NCBI RefSeq assembly: GCF_001427795.1
Contig: NZ_LMHJ01000001.1
Location: 1,039,773 to 1,103,772, forward strand
Origin: Nocardioides sp. Root682
GTDB taxonomy: Bacteria > Actinomycetota > Actinomycetes > Propionibacteriales > Nocardioidaceae
Direction of reading: 5' to 3'
Length of the DNA: 64,000 nucleotides
The notes below the pieces were generated by a model. It was given only the letters and a program-made list of their open reading frames with translations, was not told where the DNA came from and made no database searches. A program made the position numbers and the translations under genes. Below are positions 50,505 to 58,300 of this stretch, piece by piece. Every line of letters begins with the position of its first letter. Positions within the stretch are counted from its first letter, which is position 1.

Positions 50505-50675
50505 GGGTGTGCCCGACCTCCGTAATCGCTCTGCTCGACCTGCGTGACAATGTATAGCCTCGACAGATTCGGGGAGGTTGAAACACAGCCCGACCGACCG
50601 GTTCAGCGTTAGCGTTGGTCGACAGGCCCCGGCAGGCCGACCTGACCACCCCGATCCATCGGAAGGAGGGCCCCG

Positions 50676-51377
50676 ATGAGCGACAGACTTGGCGGTGCGC
50701 TCGCGCGCAAGCCGCTGCACTTCATCTTCGTGCTCGACGTCTCGGGCTCCATGATGCGGGGCGGCCGTATCCAGGCGCTCAACAACGCGATCACCGAGGT
50801 CCTCCCCCATCTCAAGGACGAGGCGCGCGCCAACCCGCACGCGGAGCTGCTGATCCGGGTCCTCGCGTTCGCCAACGAGCCGCAGTGGATCATCGAGGAG
50901 CCCACGCAGGTCGACCAGATCCACTGGAAGCGCCTCGAAGCCGTGCCTCGCGGCTTCACCGAGCTGGGCAGCGCCCTGCAGACCCTGGCCGGCGCGCTCG
51001 ACCACCTCGACGAGAGCAACAGTGCCTTCCCCCCGGCCATCATCCTGGTGTCCGACGGACGCCCGACCCAGAGCAGCGGGGTCACCTTCGCCGAGGGCCT
51101 GCAGTCCCTGCTGAACAACCGATGGGGCGCGACCGCCGTACGGCTCGCTCTCGGCGTGGGCCGCGATGCCGACATGCACTCGCTACGTCGGTTCGTCGGC
51201 GACGAGGACATCCCGCTGCTGCGGGCCGACAACCCCGAGCAGCTCGTCGAGTACATCGTGTGGGCCTCCAAGGCCGCCAGCAAGGTGGCTTCCCGCCCGG
51301 TCGTCGGTCCGGGCAGCGGTGTGACCGCCGCGCCCCCGAGCCCGATCGGTGACCCGATCTGGAGCACCCTCGGATGA
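50676..51377 (+). CDS. TerY-like von Willebrand A domain protein
   Basis: The product is 233 residues, essentially one vWA domain. The MIDAS metal site is complete: Asp21, Ser23 and Ser25 in DVSGSM, Thr95 in GFTELGS, and Asp127 in VSDGRP. TerY-type vWA proteins form, with a kinase and a PP2C phosphatase, a conserved triad associated with tellurite-resistance-type stress systems. ATG 51374 of the phosphatase gene overlaps its stop (ATGA), so they are made together. There is no signal peptide, so it is cytosolic. Confidence 0.92.
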   Translation: MSDRLGGALARKPLHFIFVLDVSGSMMRGGRIQALNNAITEVLPHLKDEARANPHAELLIRVLAFANEPQWIIEEPTQVDQIHWKRLEAVPRGFTELGSALQTLAGALDHLDESNSAFPPAIILVSDGRPTQSSGVTFAEGLQSLLNNRWGATAVRLALGVGRDADMHSLRRFVGDEDIPLLRADNPEQLVEYIVWASKAASKVASRPVVGPGSGVTAAPPSPIGDPIWSTLG

Positions 51378-52249
51378 CACACCGCTGGACAACGCTGTCC
51401 GGCACCACGATCGGTTCGGTCCACGTTCGCGATCAGCTGCCGCTCCAGGACTCGGTCCTGACGTGGAGTGACTACGAGAACGGCCAGGCCGTGATCGCTG
51501 TCGCCGACGGGCACGGACACAAGCTGCACTTCCGAAGTGACGTCGGATCCGCGCTCGCGGTCCTCTGCGCGGTCGAGGAGCTGCGGCGGACGCTGACCGC
51601 CCTCGCCGCGCTCGGCGAGGGCGTGGATCACGCCGCCGCCGAGGACCTGGTCAGCGCGGCCGGCGCCGCACTCGTGGACAGCTGGGTGGCCAAGGTCGAG
51701 CATCACCTCCAGGCCCACCCCTACTCCGCCGCCGAGGATGCGCTCGGCGCGAGCGCCGACCCCCTGCGCGCCTACGGATCGACGGTGCTCGCCACGGCCG
51801 CCGTGGGCGACCTGGTCCTGTTCCTCCAGATCGGCGACGGTGACTCCGTGCTGGTCTCGGCCAACGGGGAGGCGTCTCGGCCCCTGCCGGAGGACCCCGA
51901 TCTCGATGGACTCCACACCAGCTCGCTGTGCCAGGCGCGACCGATCGATGCCCTCAGGGTCGCCGTCGTGGACGCGCGGGTCGACGACGTCGCACTGACC
52001 TTCCTGTGCACCGACGGCTTCGGGCGATCCCGGGTCGACGCCGACGGCTGGTGGCGTCAGACCGGTGAGCAGCTGCTCGAGTTCAGTCGCAGCCGCGGTC
52101 TGGTCTGGGTGCGCGAGCAGCTCCCCGAGTGGCTCGCCGAGCCCGCCCTGATCGGAGGCGACGACACGACGATGGCACTGATGGTGCGCACGGACGTCGG
52201 GGGGATCAGCCGGCCGGACCTGGCCGACACGATTCCCGTGCCTGACTGA
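51374..52249 (+). CDS. PP2C-type phosphatase of the TerY-P triad
   Basis: The product is 291 residues. PP2C landmarks are DSVLTWSDYENGQAV, VIAVADGHGHK with the metal Asp-Gly pair, VLATAAVGDLVLFLQIGDGDSVL, LTFLCTDGFG and GGDDTTMALM. It is a diverged PP2C like those paired with TerY. It would reverse phosphorylation by the kinase encoded at 49176, and possibly the second kinase at 53872. Translational coupling to the vWA gene supports a physical complex. Confidence 0.9.
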   Translation: MTHRWTTLSGTTIGSVHVRDQLPLQDSVLTWSDYENGQAVIAVADGHGHKLHFRSDVGSALAVLCAVEELRRTLTALAALGEGVDHAAAEDLVSAAGAALVDSWVAKVEHHLQAHPYSAAEDALGASADPLRAYGSTVLATAAVGDLVLFLQIGDGDSVLVSANGEASRPLPEDPDLDGLHTSSLCQARPIDALRVAVVDARVDDVALTFLCTDGFGRSRVDADGWWRQTGEQLLEFSRSRGLVWVREQLPEWLAEPALIGGDDTTMALMVRTDVGGISRPDLADTIPVPD

Positions 52250-52275
52250 TCGGCCTGGGCCTCAGTCGCTGGGCC

Positions 52276-53853
52276 TCAGTCGCTGGGCCACCAGTCCTCG
52301 AGCTTCTTCAGGTCGCCGTCGAAGCTCCAGGCCACGCCGTAGCAGTAGCAGTCGGACAGGCTGTAGTCCCAGTACAGGGTGGCGGTGTCGCCCTCCTTGT
52401 TCCGGTAGGCGTAGTACGCCCCCTCGGCCTTGCCCTCGCCGAACTTCCAGGTGCCGCCACCGCCCTGCTTGCCACCGCCGGTGCCGGCCTCCTCGTACTT
52501 CCCCTTGTAGTACAACCGGTCCGCGCGCATCCCCTTGCGGGTGGTGTAGCGCCCGACCGTGACGACGATCCCCTCGACCGCCGTGCAGGAGCTCTCCTCG
52601 GTCTCGTCGACGAAGAAGGTGCGCTGGCGTGTGCACTTGGAGACGTCCATGTTGATGTTGATGAAGTCCCGCAGGACCGGGTGCTGCGGGTTCGTCGGCT
52701 CCGGGACGCGGGGCGAGGTCGCCTTGTAGCTCGTCGTGACGGTGTCGATCTTGACGCTGCCCTCGCCGGTGATCGTCGCGGACTGGAGTGCCGCCGTGCT
52801 GTCCCAGTACATGAGGGCCGGGTTCGAGCTGCCGCCCCGTTCGGGGTCGAACTCGTAGAGAGCGGTCGTGCCGTTGTCGGCCGTCAGGGTGCCCGCACGA
52901 TAGTCCAGTCGTGCCTTCCGCGCCGCGGTCAGCGACGCCTCGTCTGCGTAGGTGACCAGCTGCAGCTTGCCGGCACTGATCACGCAGTCGACGACCTCGG
53001 CCTGTCCCGCGGCCGGGGTGCCGGCAGCGCAGTCGCTCGTTCCGGCGCTGATCGTGGAGGCCAGTGCGTTGTAACGGCTGTCCAGCGCAGCGGCGTCGAC
53101 GTCCACGCCGGGAGTTTCGCTGGTCTCGGTCGACCTGCCGTCGTCCGTCTTGCCGGGATCCTCGTCACCACCGCTGGCGATGACGAGCCCGGTGACAGCG
53201 CCGCCGACCGCCACGACACCCGCGACTGCGGCCGCGATCCAGACCACGGGACTCTTCTTCTTCCGGGGCGGCCCGCCGAAGCCGGGGGCCGGCGGATAGC
53301 CGCCCGCGACGCCGTACGCCGGGGTGCCGTACGGCGTGCCCTGGGGCGCTGACTGATGACCGGGCAGCACGGTCGGTGAGCCCGTCGGGGGTCCCGGCTG
53401 CGGCGGCCACGCCGTCGCCGGGGACTGCATCGGCGGGACGGGCGGAGACTGCAGGGGCGGGCCGGAGGGCGGTGGAGCCGAGGGGAGGTGGGACGACGGC
53501 GGTCGCTGCGAGCGGTACCGCAGGATCACGTCCTCGGGCACCTTGCCCACGGCGTACCCGAGGACAGCGGCTGCCCAGCTCGACGCAGCCTGGTCATCGC
53601 CACCGCGGTCGCGGGCCAGGCGCTGACCGGCTGCCTCGACCGCCCGGAACGGGTCTGCACCACCGTCGACCATGGCCGAGAGCGGCGTCAGGACATCGAA
53701 CCGGATCGCGTCGACGAGCAGGTTGATGTCGCCGGTGCTGGCCTGGTCCTCCTCGAGGACGTCGTCGAGGACACCCCGGAAACCATTCGCGTCGGCGAAG
53801 ATCGACGTGCCGTGGGCAGCAACGAGTTCCCGGATCGCCTCGTGCAGTTCCAT
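52276..53853 (-). CDS. One-TM sensor-like protein with N-terminal helical domain
   Basis: The product is 525 residues. Residues 1-115 are a helical domain (MELHEAIRELVAAHGTSIF, DPFRAVEAAGQRLARD) similar in look to domains fused to kinases and effectors. A Pro-rich linker follows (about 115-200), then one TM helix (VVWIAAAVAGVVAVGGAVTG region) and an extracytoplasmic domain with two Cys-containing segments (SDCAAG, CTRQRTFFV, SDCYCYG). Thus it has an inside-linker-TM-outside topology like a receptor. It lies between the phosphatase and second kinase genes and may be their sensor or substrate. I do not recognise the outer domain. Confidence 0.82.
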   Translation of the reverse strand: MELHEAIRELVAAHGTSIFADANGFRGVLDDVLEEDQASTGDINLLVDAIRFDVLTPLSAMVDGGADPFRAVEAAGQRLARDRGGDDQAASSWAAAVLGYAVGKVPEDVILRYRSQRPPSSHLPSAPPPSGPPLQSPPVPPMQSPATAWPPQPGPPTGSPTVLPGHQSAPQGTPYGTPAYGVAGGYPPAPGFGGPPRKKKSPVVWIAAAVAGVVAVGGAVTGLVIASGGDEDPGKTDDGRSTETSETPGVDVDAAALDSRYNALASTISAGTSDCAAGTPAAGQAEVVDCVISAGKLQLVTYADEASLTAARKARLDYRAGTLTADNGTTALYEFDPERGGSSNPALMYWDSTAALQSATITGEGSVKIDTVTTSYKATSPRVPEPTNPQHPVLRDFININMDVSKCTRQRTFFVDETEESSCTAVEGIVVTVGRYTTRKGMRADRLYYKGKYEEAGTGGGKQGGGGTWKFGEGKAEGAYYAYRNKEGDTATLYWDYSLSDCYCYGVAWSFDGDLKKLEDWWPSD

Positions 53854-53871
53854 GCCCTGAGACCTCAGCCC

Positions 53872-54696
53872 TCAGACCGCGGAGCCGAGCTCGCTCGCCA
53901 GGCCCGAAGCACTGTCGGCCACCTCGGCAGCCGTGCGCGGGCGGGCCGCGACGTCGGCGTTGAGGCACGAGGCGATCAGGGTGCGGGCGGCGGGCGGGAG
54001 TGAGTCCACCAGGGTGGGTTGCGACGCCAGGATCGAGCGCACGAGCAGCAGCGGTTCGGTGCCCTTGAGGTCGCCGTAGACGCCCTTCCCGGTGATGGCG
54101 AAGTGCAGGCACGCGCCCAGTGACCAGATGTCGCTGGCCCGCGAGGCCTGGGCCCCCAGCATGATCGCGGGGTCGGTGAACTCCAGGCCGATCTGGCCCA
54201 GGCCCGTCGTGACCATGCCGGGCGAGAGCAGCTGCGAGAGACCGAGGTCGGCCAGCCGGCCGCCGTCGTCAGCGAGCAGGATGTTGGCAGGCTTGATGTC
54301 GCGGTGCGCGATGCCGCGCTCGTGCAACGCGTGAGCCGCCAGCGCTGCGTCCCGAACGGCTGCCACCCGGGCGCCCGTGCCGATCTCGACGTGCGGGTTC
54401 TCGAGCGAGCCGTGCGGGAGGTACTCCATCGCGTAGTAGAACGCCCCGCCGTGGCGGCCGGCGTCGTAGACCGCGACCAGGCGGTCGGAGTCCGCGACGC
54501 TGAAGTGCTTGAGCTCGCGGGTGGCGCGCCGGAAGGCGTCGTCGGAGGTCGGGCCGGCGATCACCTTGACCACGACTTCCTCAGCACCGATGCCCAGCCG
54601 CGCTGGGGCCTTCGAGAGATAGTTCGTGCCGTAGTTCGACTCGCCCAAGGGGCGCACGAACTCGTAATCAGCGATTCCCTGCACTCGATCCTCCAT
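53872..54696 (-). CDS. Serine/threonine protein kinase (second kinase of the cluster)
   Basis: The product is 274 residues from ATG 54696. The kinase core is canonical except for DLG in place of DFG: LGESNYGTNY (18-26) for the loop, Lys44 in VVVKVI, HRDIKPAN (131-138) and DLGLS (150-154), then a C-lobe with SDIWSLGACLHF. It has no TM or sensor domain, so it needs a partner; the one-TM protein encoded 18 bases downstream on the same strand is a good candidate. It is divergent from the flavoprotein-like operon. Confidence 0.92.
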   Translation of the reverse strand: MEDRVQGIADYEFVRPLGESNYGTNYLSKAPARLGIGAEEVVVKVIAGPTSDDAFRRATRELKHFSVADSDRLVAVYDAGRHGGAFYYAMEYLPHGSLENPHVEIGTGARVAAVRDAALAAHALHERGIAHRDIKPANILLADDGGRLADLGLSQLLSPGMVTTGLGQIGLEFTDPAIMLGAQASRASDIWSLGACLHFAITGKGVYGDLKGTEPLLLVRSILASQPTLVDSLPPAARTLIASCLNADVAARPRTAAEVADSASGLASELGSAV

Positions 54697-54862
54697 GACT
54701 GTCGGGCAGGCCGCGGCGCGACCGGACTCCAGCATGGCACGATGCCACGGGACCAACACCCGGAAACCCCCCGTCGCGTCGCGGAAGTGCAAGGATTCAG
54801 CAAGCGCCGCATCGGGTAGCGGGTGTAGCGTTCCGCACGCATTCAGCGATCTAGGAGGCACG

Positions 54863-56479
54863 TTGATCGAGCCCTCTGCAGCATCCGTGGTCCCCACCAC
54901 TGACCCCTCGACGTATCTGCCCGCCCAGGCCATCACCGGTGACCTGACCGACCAGATGCTCGAGACGGACTTCTGGACCGATGACCTCGTGGCAGCGGCA
55001 GGCATCCCGATCGTCGACGTTCCGTTCGTGACCGTCGGTTCGGGCATCGGCAGCTTCGTCACCGTCGACTACCTGCGCATCGCCGGCGTGCCGACCTCCC
55101 AGATCCGGGTGCTCGGAACGCTCGACAAGCCGTGGCAGACCTACGAGTACCTCACCCGGGTCTCCCAGGTGCCGCGACCGGAACGCCTGCGCTCGGACTC
55201 CGCATCACGCCCCGACAACATCTGGGGCTTCCCGTCGTACGGCTTCGCCGAGGGCGTGCGCAAGTTCAACCTCAAGGTGTTGTGGCAGCTCTTCAGCGAG
55301 CCGATCTTCGCCGACTACTACACGCCCAAGGCCGGCAACGTCTTCGAGCAGCTCGAGCGCGAGTCGAACCGCATCGGGTACGACGAGATGCTGGTCAAGG
55401 GCCTGGTCCGCATCGTGCGGCGGCGGTACGGCGGCGGGTACTTCACGATCCTGACGCCGCCCGAGGGCGCGTCGGCCACCAAGCGCGTGGCCTTCCGGTC
55501 GCAGTACGTCCACGTCGCCGTGGGCTATCCCGGGCTCAAGTTCCTGCCCGAGCTCCAGCGCTACCGCACCGAGAACAACGACTACCGGCACATCGTGAAC
55601 GCCTACGAAGCGCACGAGCACGTCTACGAGCGACTGATGCAGGTCCCGAGCACCGTGGTGGTGCGCGGAGGCGGCATCGTGGCGTCACGGGTGCTGCAGC
55701 GACTGATGGACGACCGGCTGCTGCACGGCGCGCAGACCAACATCGTCCACCTGTTCCGGACCTACATCAACGGCCCCAACGACGGCTACGGCAACGAGGG
55801 CGACCCCCGTCCCGGCGGCGGCAAGCCGCGGATGTTCATGCGCCGCCGCGGTGGCGACGGGTGGGCCTACCAGGGCTTCAACTACCCCAAGTCGGTGTGG
55901 GGCGGACAGCTCAAGGCCCAGGTCCGCAAGCTCGAGGGCGAGGAACGCGCCGAGCTCTACAAGCGGATGGGTGGCACCAACACCCCGTGGCGCAAGCTGT
56001 GGCAGAAGCAGATGAACCAGGGCCGCCGCGAAGGTTGGTACACCCCCGTCGTCGGCGCGGTCGAGGACATGCAGCCCAGCGGCGAGCGGATCGTGAACCA
56101 CGTCCGCACCGCCCAGGGCACCGTCCCGATCGAGGCGGACTTCGTCATCGACTGCACGGGTCTGGAAGCCGACATCGCCGAGCACCGTCTGCTCAAGGAC
56201 CTGCTCGAGCACGGCGGCGTGACGCGGAACCCTGTTGGCCGCCTCAACGTCGACCGATCGTTCGAGCTGATCGGCACCGCGTCCGGGACCGGCGCGATGT
56301 ACGCTTCCGGTTCCTCGACGCTGGGCGGCTACTTCCCCGGCGTCGACACGTTCCTCGGACTGCAGGTCGCTGCCCAGGAGATCCAGGCCGACCTGCGCAA
56401 GCGCGGCTTCGGCAAGCGGATCGGGCCGGTGCGCTCGACCCTGCAGTGGTGGAAGTGGCTGGCAGGGAGCGCCCCGTGA
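54863..56479 (+). CDS. Rossmann-fold FAD/NAD(P)-dependent oxidoreductase-like protein
   Basis: TTG 54863 is chosen because AGGAGG lies four bases before it and codes for LIEPSAASVV; the product is about 538 residues. VTVGSGIGSFVTVDYLRIAG near residue 60 is a dinucleotide-binding motif, and FVIDCTGLEADIAEHRL a second typical FAD-enzyme segment. A long middle region (VEDMQPSGE, MFMRRRGGDGWAYQGF) is unlike common oxidoreductases. It is the first gene of a three-gene unit with a membrane protein and an FHA protein inside a kinase cluster. The reaction is unknown. Confidence 0.78.
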   Translation: MIEPSAASVVPTTDPSTYLPAQAITGDLTDQMLETDFWTDDLVAAAGIPIVDVPFVTVGSGIGSFVTVDYLRIAGVPTSQIRVLGTLDKPWQTYEYLTRVSQVPRPERLRSDSASRPDNIWGFPSYGFAEGVRKFNLKVLWQLFSEPIFADYYTPKAGNVFEQLERESNRIGYDEMLVKGLVRIVRRRYGGGYFTILTPPEGASATKRVAFRSQYVHVAVGYPGLKFLPELQRYRTENNDYRHIVNAYEAHEHVYERLMQVPSTVVVRGGGIVASRVLQRLMDDRLLHGAQTNIVHLFRTYINGPNDGYGNEGDPRPGGGKPRMFMRRRGGDGWAYQGFNYPKSVWGGQLKAQVRKLEGEERAELYKRMGGTNTPWRKLWQKQMNQGRREGWYTPVVGAVEDMQPSGERIVNHVRTAQGTVPIEADFVIDCTGLEADIAEHRLLKDLLEHGGVTRNPVGRLNVDRSFELIGTASGTGAMYASGSSTLGGYFPGVDTFLGLQVAAQEIQADLRKRGFGKRIGPVRSTLQWWKWLAGSAP

Positions 56480-56525
56480 GCGACGCTGCCCACTCGACCC
56501 TCCAATTCAGCAAGGGAGTGCGCTG

Positions 56526-56951
56526 ATGTTGCCCACCCTGAACGGCCGGCTGCAGACCCGCATCTTCATGCTCGTCGTCTTCGGCGGTCTGATCACCCTG
56601 GCGCTCACGCCGATCCTGCCCGGTGACCCGGACTACAAGACCACCTACATCATCCTCGCGACCGTGCTGGTGCTCGGGATCGTGTGGGAGCTGATCTACC
56701 ACGGGATCCAGCAGTTCCGGTGGGAGAAGGACTGGCCGACGATGTTCGGCCTCATCACCGCGCTCAACGAGGGCGCGCTGGTCTGGTTGCTCCTCGACCT
56801 CGAGCTGGTCCCCGGCATCGACGGAGTCCCCGACTTCTGGGCATTCCTCATCGACTTCTCGGTCATCTGGTTCGTGGTCTGGATCTGGACCAACGGGCCC
56901 ATGCGCGTTCCGTTCATCCGGTGGCGCTTCTTCGGTGGAAGGATCATCTGA
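56526..56951 (+). CDS. Small four-TM membrane protein
   Basis: The product is 141 residues with about four membrane helices: 13-30 (FMLVVFGGLITLAL), 41-60 (YIILATVLVLGIVWELIY), 73-92 (FGLITALNEGALVWLLL) and 106-122 (FLIDFSVIWFVVWIW). It carries charged loops and an Arg-rich C-terminus. ATG 56526 is preceded by AAGGGAG. Its stop overlaps the FHA gene start (TGATG). It could anchor the neighbouring oxidoreductase or FHA protein at the membrane. No family is recognised. Confidence 0.82.
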   Translation: MLPTLNGRLQTRIFMLVVFGGLITLALTPILPGDPDYKTTYIILATVLVLGIVWELIYHGIQQFRWEKDWPTMFGLITALNEGALVWLLLDLELVPGIDGVPDFWAFLIDFSVIWFVVWIWTNGPMRVPFIRWRFFGGRII

Positions 56952-58300
56952 TGCCCATTCCCGCCACATCTGCAGAGGACTGGTCGAGCGCGACCGTCGT
57001 ACCCGGATCCGGCGAGGGCACCCTCGCCCGGATCGGACCGGTCGTCCTCCTGGTCGGTTCCGACCAGCCCTCGGTGGTCAAGCCCTACCTCGAGCACGCC
57101 CAGATCGTGGCGGCCAACGGCGGCCAGGGTCGCCAGCTGGTCCGGGGATACGCCCTCATGCTGTCGACCGCGGTCGAGCAGTCCCCCGGCTTCGCGGCGC
57201 TCGCCCCGCACACCACCGGCCTCGCCGTGTTCGTCGACGGCGACGTCACGGTCACCATCAACGACCAGACGATCTCCGGCGCCGACTCGCTCGCGTGGGT
57301 CGAGCGCCTGATCCCGTGGCCGGTCGAGTCCGTGACGGTCACGCTGCCGGGCGCTGCCGCCCCGGCCGACGGATCGACGTACCGCCTCGACGGCGGCGTG
57401 ATCCCGGCCGGATCCTTCACCATGCCCTCGGGAGCCGGTGACGCCATGATGGTCGTCCAGCCCGTCGCCATGACCGACGAGCCGATGATGGCTCCGGCCG
57501 AGCCGGCGGTGAGCGAGGAGGCCGGCCACGAGGACCACGATCACGGGCACGGGCACGGCCACCCCGACACCCCGGTGTCCGACGCCGCTGCCGCGATGGT
57601 GGTTCCCGTCGCAGCTCCCCCGGCCCCGCCAGCGCCGCCTGCTCCCCCGGCTCCGGCCGCCCCCGTCGCACCGCCTGCCGGTCGCCCGCTGCCGCCGGTT
57701 CCTGCCGATGAGCACGTCAACTTCCAGTCCGTGCTGATCAGCGACGTCGACGACGACATGGACGACTTCGAGCCGCTGCCGATCGTCGAGAACGCCGCGC
57801 AGGTGATGGAGGACAGCCCCAGCGAGCAGGTCCGGGGCGTCTACTGCAAGAACCGCCACTTCAACGACCCGCGGGTGCTGTTCTGCGCCGTGTGCGGCAT
57901 CAACATGGTGCAGCAGACGCCGGTCCTGGTGAACGGCTCACGGCCGCCCCTGGGCGTGATCGTGCTCGACGACGGCTCCGTCTTCCAGCTCGACACCCCC
58001 TACCTCCTCGGCCGGGACCCGAGCGGCGACGAGCGCATCCACAACGGCGACTTCCGGCCGCTGCCGATCATCGACCAGTCGAACCAGGTCTCACGGGTGC
58101 ACGCGCGCCTGGAGATGCGCGGTTGGGACGTCGTGCTGATCGACAACAACTCGACCAACGGCACGTTCGTCCACGTCCCCCGGACGCCGGACTGGGTGCG
58201 GATGCAGCCCGGCACCGAACAGGTCCTGGTCCAGGGCACGCGGGTGCGCATCGGCCACCGGACGCTGGCGTTCAACACCCACGCGGGAGCGTCACACTGA
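56951..58300 (+). CDS. FHA-domain protein with zinc-ribbon and His-rich linker
   Basis: The product is 449 residues from ATG 56951. The N-terminal ~170 residues are a beta-rich domain (GTLARIGPVVLLVGS, LAVFVDGDVTVTI). A linker has a His-rich run HEDHDHGHGHGH and a Pro/Ala stretch. Then comes a ribbon YCKNRHFNDPRVLFCAVCG and a C-terminal FHA domain with LLGRDPSGDERI, SRVHARLEMRG and NNSTNGTFVH, all phospho-Thr-binding residues present. It likely binds a phosphorylated partner produced by the cluster kinases. The stop overlaps the convergent antiporter gene end by nine bases. Confidence 0.9.
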   Translation: MPIPATSAEDWSSATVVPGSGEGTLARIGPVVLLVGSDQPSVVKPYLEHAQIVAANGGQGRQLVRGYALMLSTAVEQSPGFAALAPHTTGLAVFVDGDVTVTINDQTISGADSLAWVERLIPWPVESVTVTLPGAAAPADGSTYRLDGGVIPAGSFTMPSGAGDAMMVVQPVAMTDEPMMAPAEPAVSEEAGHEDHDHGHGHGHPDTPVSDAAAAMVVPVAAPPAPPAPPAPPAPAAPVAPPAGRPLPPVPADEHVNFQSVLISDVDDDMDDFEPLPIVENAAQVMEDSPSEQVRGVYCKNRHFNDPRVLFCAVCGINMVQQTPVLVNGSRPPLGVIVLDDGSVFQLDTPYLLGRDPSGDERIHNGDFRPLPIIDQSNQVSRVHARLEMRGWDVVLIDNNSTNGTFVHVPRTPDWVRMQPGTEQVLVQGTRVRIGHRTLAFNTHAGASH

